From assembly GCA_964631125.1 (NCBI GenBank), contig CAZVYN010000062.1:1-26154 (forward strand): 26,154 nucleotides of DNA, read 5' to 3'. This stretch comes from CAZVYN01 sp964631125 (GTDB lineage: Bacteria > Eisenbacteria > RBG-16-71-46 > CAIMUX01). The position numbers were made by a program, and so were the translations under genes. Below are positions 25,756-26,154 of the stretch, piece by piece (the stretch's first letter is position 1; the number at the start of each line of letters is the position of its first letter). The notes below the pieces were generated by a model. The model ran no database searches. It worked only from the letters and a program-made list of their open reading frames with translations, and was not told where the DNA came from.

Positions 25756-26154
25756 ATGGCGAGGTCAGAACTCGGAGTCCACGTGATCCCGCTCGGAGGC
25801 GCCCTCCTCCTCTCCGGCTGCTTCACGATGCTGGGCCACCCGACTCGGGAGCTCACGGGAATGTCCCGTTCGCCTGAGCCAGGCGCAGGCGAGTGCGTCG
25901 GGTGCCACTCAGAGATGGATTTGATTCTGATGGCTGGACCGACCGGCCTCGCTCCCGCCGCTTGGCGGGGCTACTACGCAATCCCCTGGTGGGGGCATGA
26001 TTCGGGGCCGAGCCATCCGTCGGGCGGCGCGCCCCCCCCTCAGATCGAGGTGCCCGTAGCGGATCGAGAGCGCAATGCATGGGGACGCGGCGGGCGTGAC
26101 GTCCGGCTTCCCGGCGTCGGCGCCGGGGGTGGAGTCGCCACACCCGCCCCCCCC
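25756..26154 (+). CDS. Small lipoprotein with one c-type haem motif (3' end cut by window edge)
   Basis: No known family is recognised with certainty. The frame is open for 133 codons to the right edge. The ATG at 25756 has AAGGGG about 8 nt upstream. A short N-region and hydrophobic stretch end in LSGC (residues 19-22), a lipobox with Cys22 as the lipid site. A CVGCH motif (47-51) could bind one covalent haem, as in monohaem cytochromes c. Aromatic and Pro residues follow (WRGYYAIPWWGHD, about 70-82), then a Gly/Pro-rich low-complexity stretch. It is divergent from the ECF sigma gene over a 265-bp spacer. A redox-sensing or electron-transfer role at the envelope is a guess; the CxxCH could also be a metal site. 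Confidence 0.7.
   Translation, partial: MARSELGVHVIPLGGALLLSGCFTMLGHPTRELTGMSRSPEPGAGECVGCHSEMDLILMAGPTGLAPAAWRGYYAIPWWGHDSGPSHPSGGAPPPQIEVPVADRERNAWGRGGRDVRLPGVGAGGGVATPAPP

Noticed and set aside
26030..26154. C-rich runs at both window ends as biological signals
   Set aside because: Homopolymer-rich ends fit places where an assembly breaks. They lie inside coding frames and show no other structure.

Overview
High-GC bacterial DNA, coding-dense, with almost every gene on the minus strand. The best taxonomic clue is a 2229-residue SprA homologue (the type IX secretion / gliding outer-membrane protein typical of the FCB superphylum). High GC and a non-Bacteroidota gene content suggest a deep FCB lineage (Eisenbacteria-, Krumholzibacteria-, Latescibacteria- or Gemmatimonadota-like). 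That placement is inference, not proof. Both edges cut through genes, and both lie in C/G homopolymer-rich sequence, so this may be a whole contig.

Layout. (1) 1-7295, minus: the conserved translation/transcription cluster rimP - nusA - infB - ylxP(DUF503) - rbfA - truB - ribF. It is tightly packed, with 4-nt NTGA stop/start overlaps at rbfA/truB and truB/ribF. ylxP carries an apparent 1-nt frameshift that fuses its frame to rbfA, and ribF seems to start at CTG. (2) 7450-15174, minus: sprA followed after 17 nt by a secreted glutaminyl-cyclase-like M28 metalloenzyme, closed by a good intrinsic terminator. (3) 15252-17716, plus: lptF-lptG, the lipopolysaccharide export permease pair, divergent from sprA and overlapping the accC 3' end by 11 bp. 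(4) 17706-22616, minus: aroB - aroQ - accB - pilT - accC, joining shikimate and fatty-acid synthesis genes with a pilus-retraction type ATPase wedged between accB and accC. Its leader holds a predicted promoter, three 16-bp tandem repeats and a terminator-like hairpin before aroB. (5) 22765-25490, minus: an ECF sigma factor, its zinc-finger anti-sigma factor, and an HtrA/PDZ protein that has lost all three catalytic residues. (6) 25756-26154, plus and cut by the edge: a small lipoprotein with one CxxCH haem motif, divergent from the sigma factor.

How it fits together: region 1 is housekeeping; regions 2 and 3 build and decorate the outer membrane; region 4 is core metabolism with an inserted motor gene; regions 5 and 6 look like an envelope-stress module resembling algU-mucA...mucD, but with a pseudo-protease in the HtrA position. 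The most interesting points are the degenerate HtrA, the sprA/glutaminyl-cyclase pairing, the haem lipoprotein next to the sigma module, and the aroB leader. I saw no CRISPR array, tRNA, rRNA, insertion sequence or phage gene. No stretch longer than 300 bases lacks a gene.
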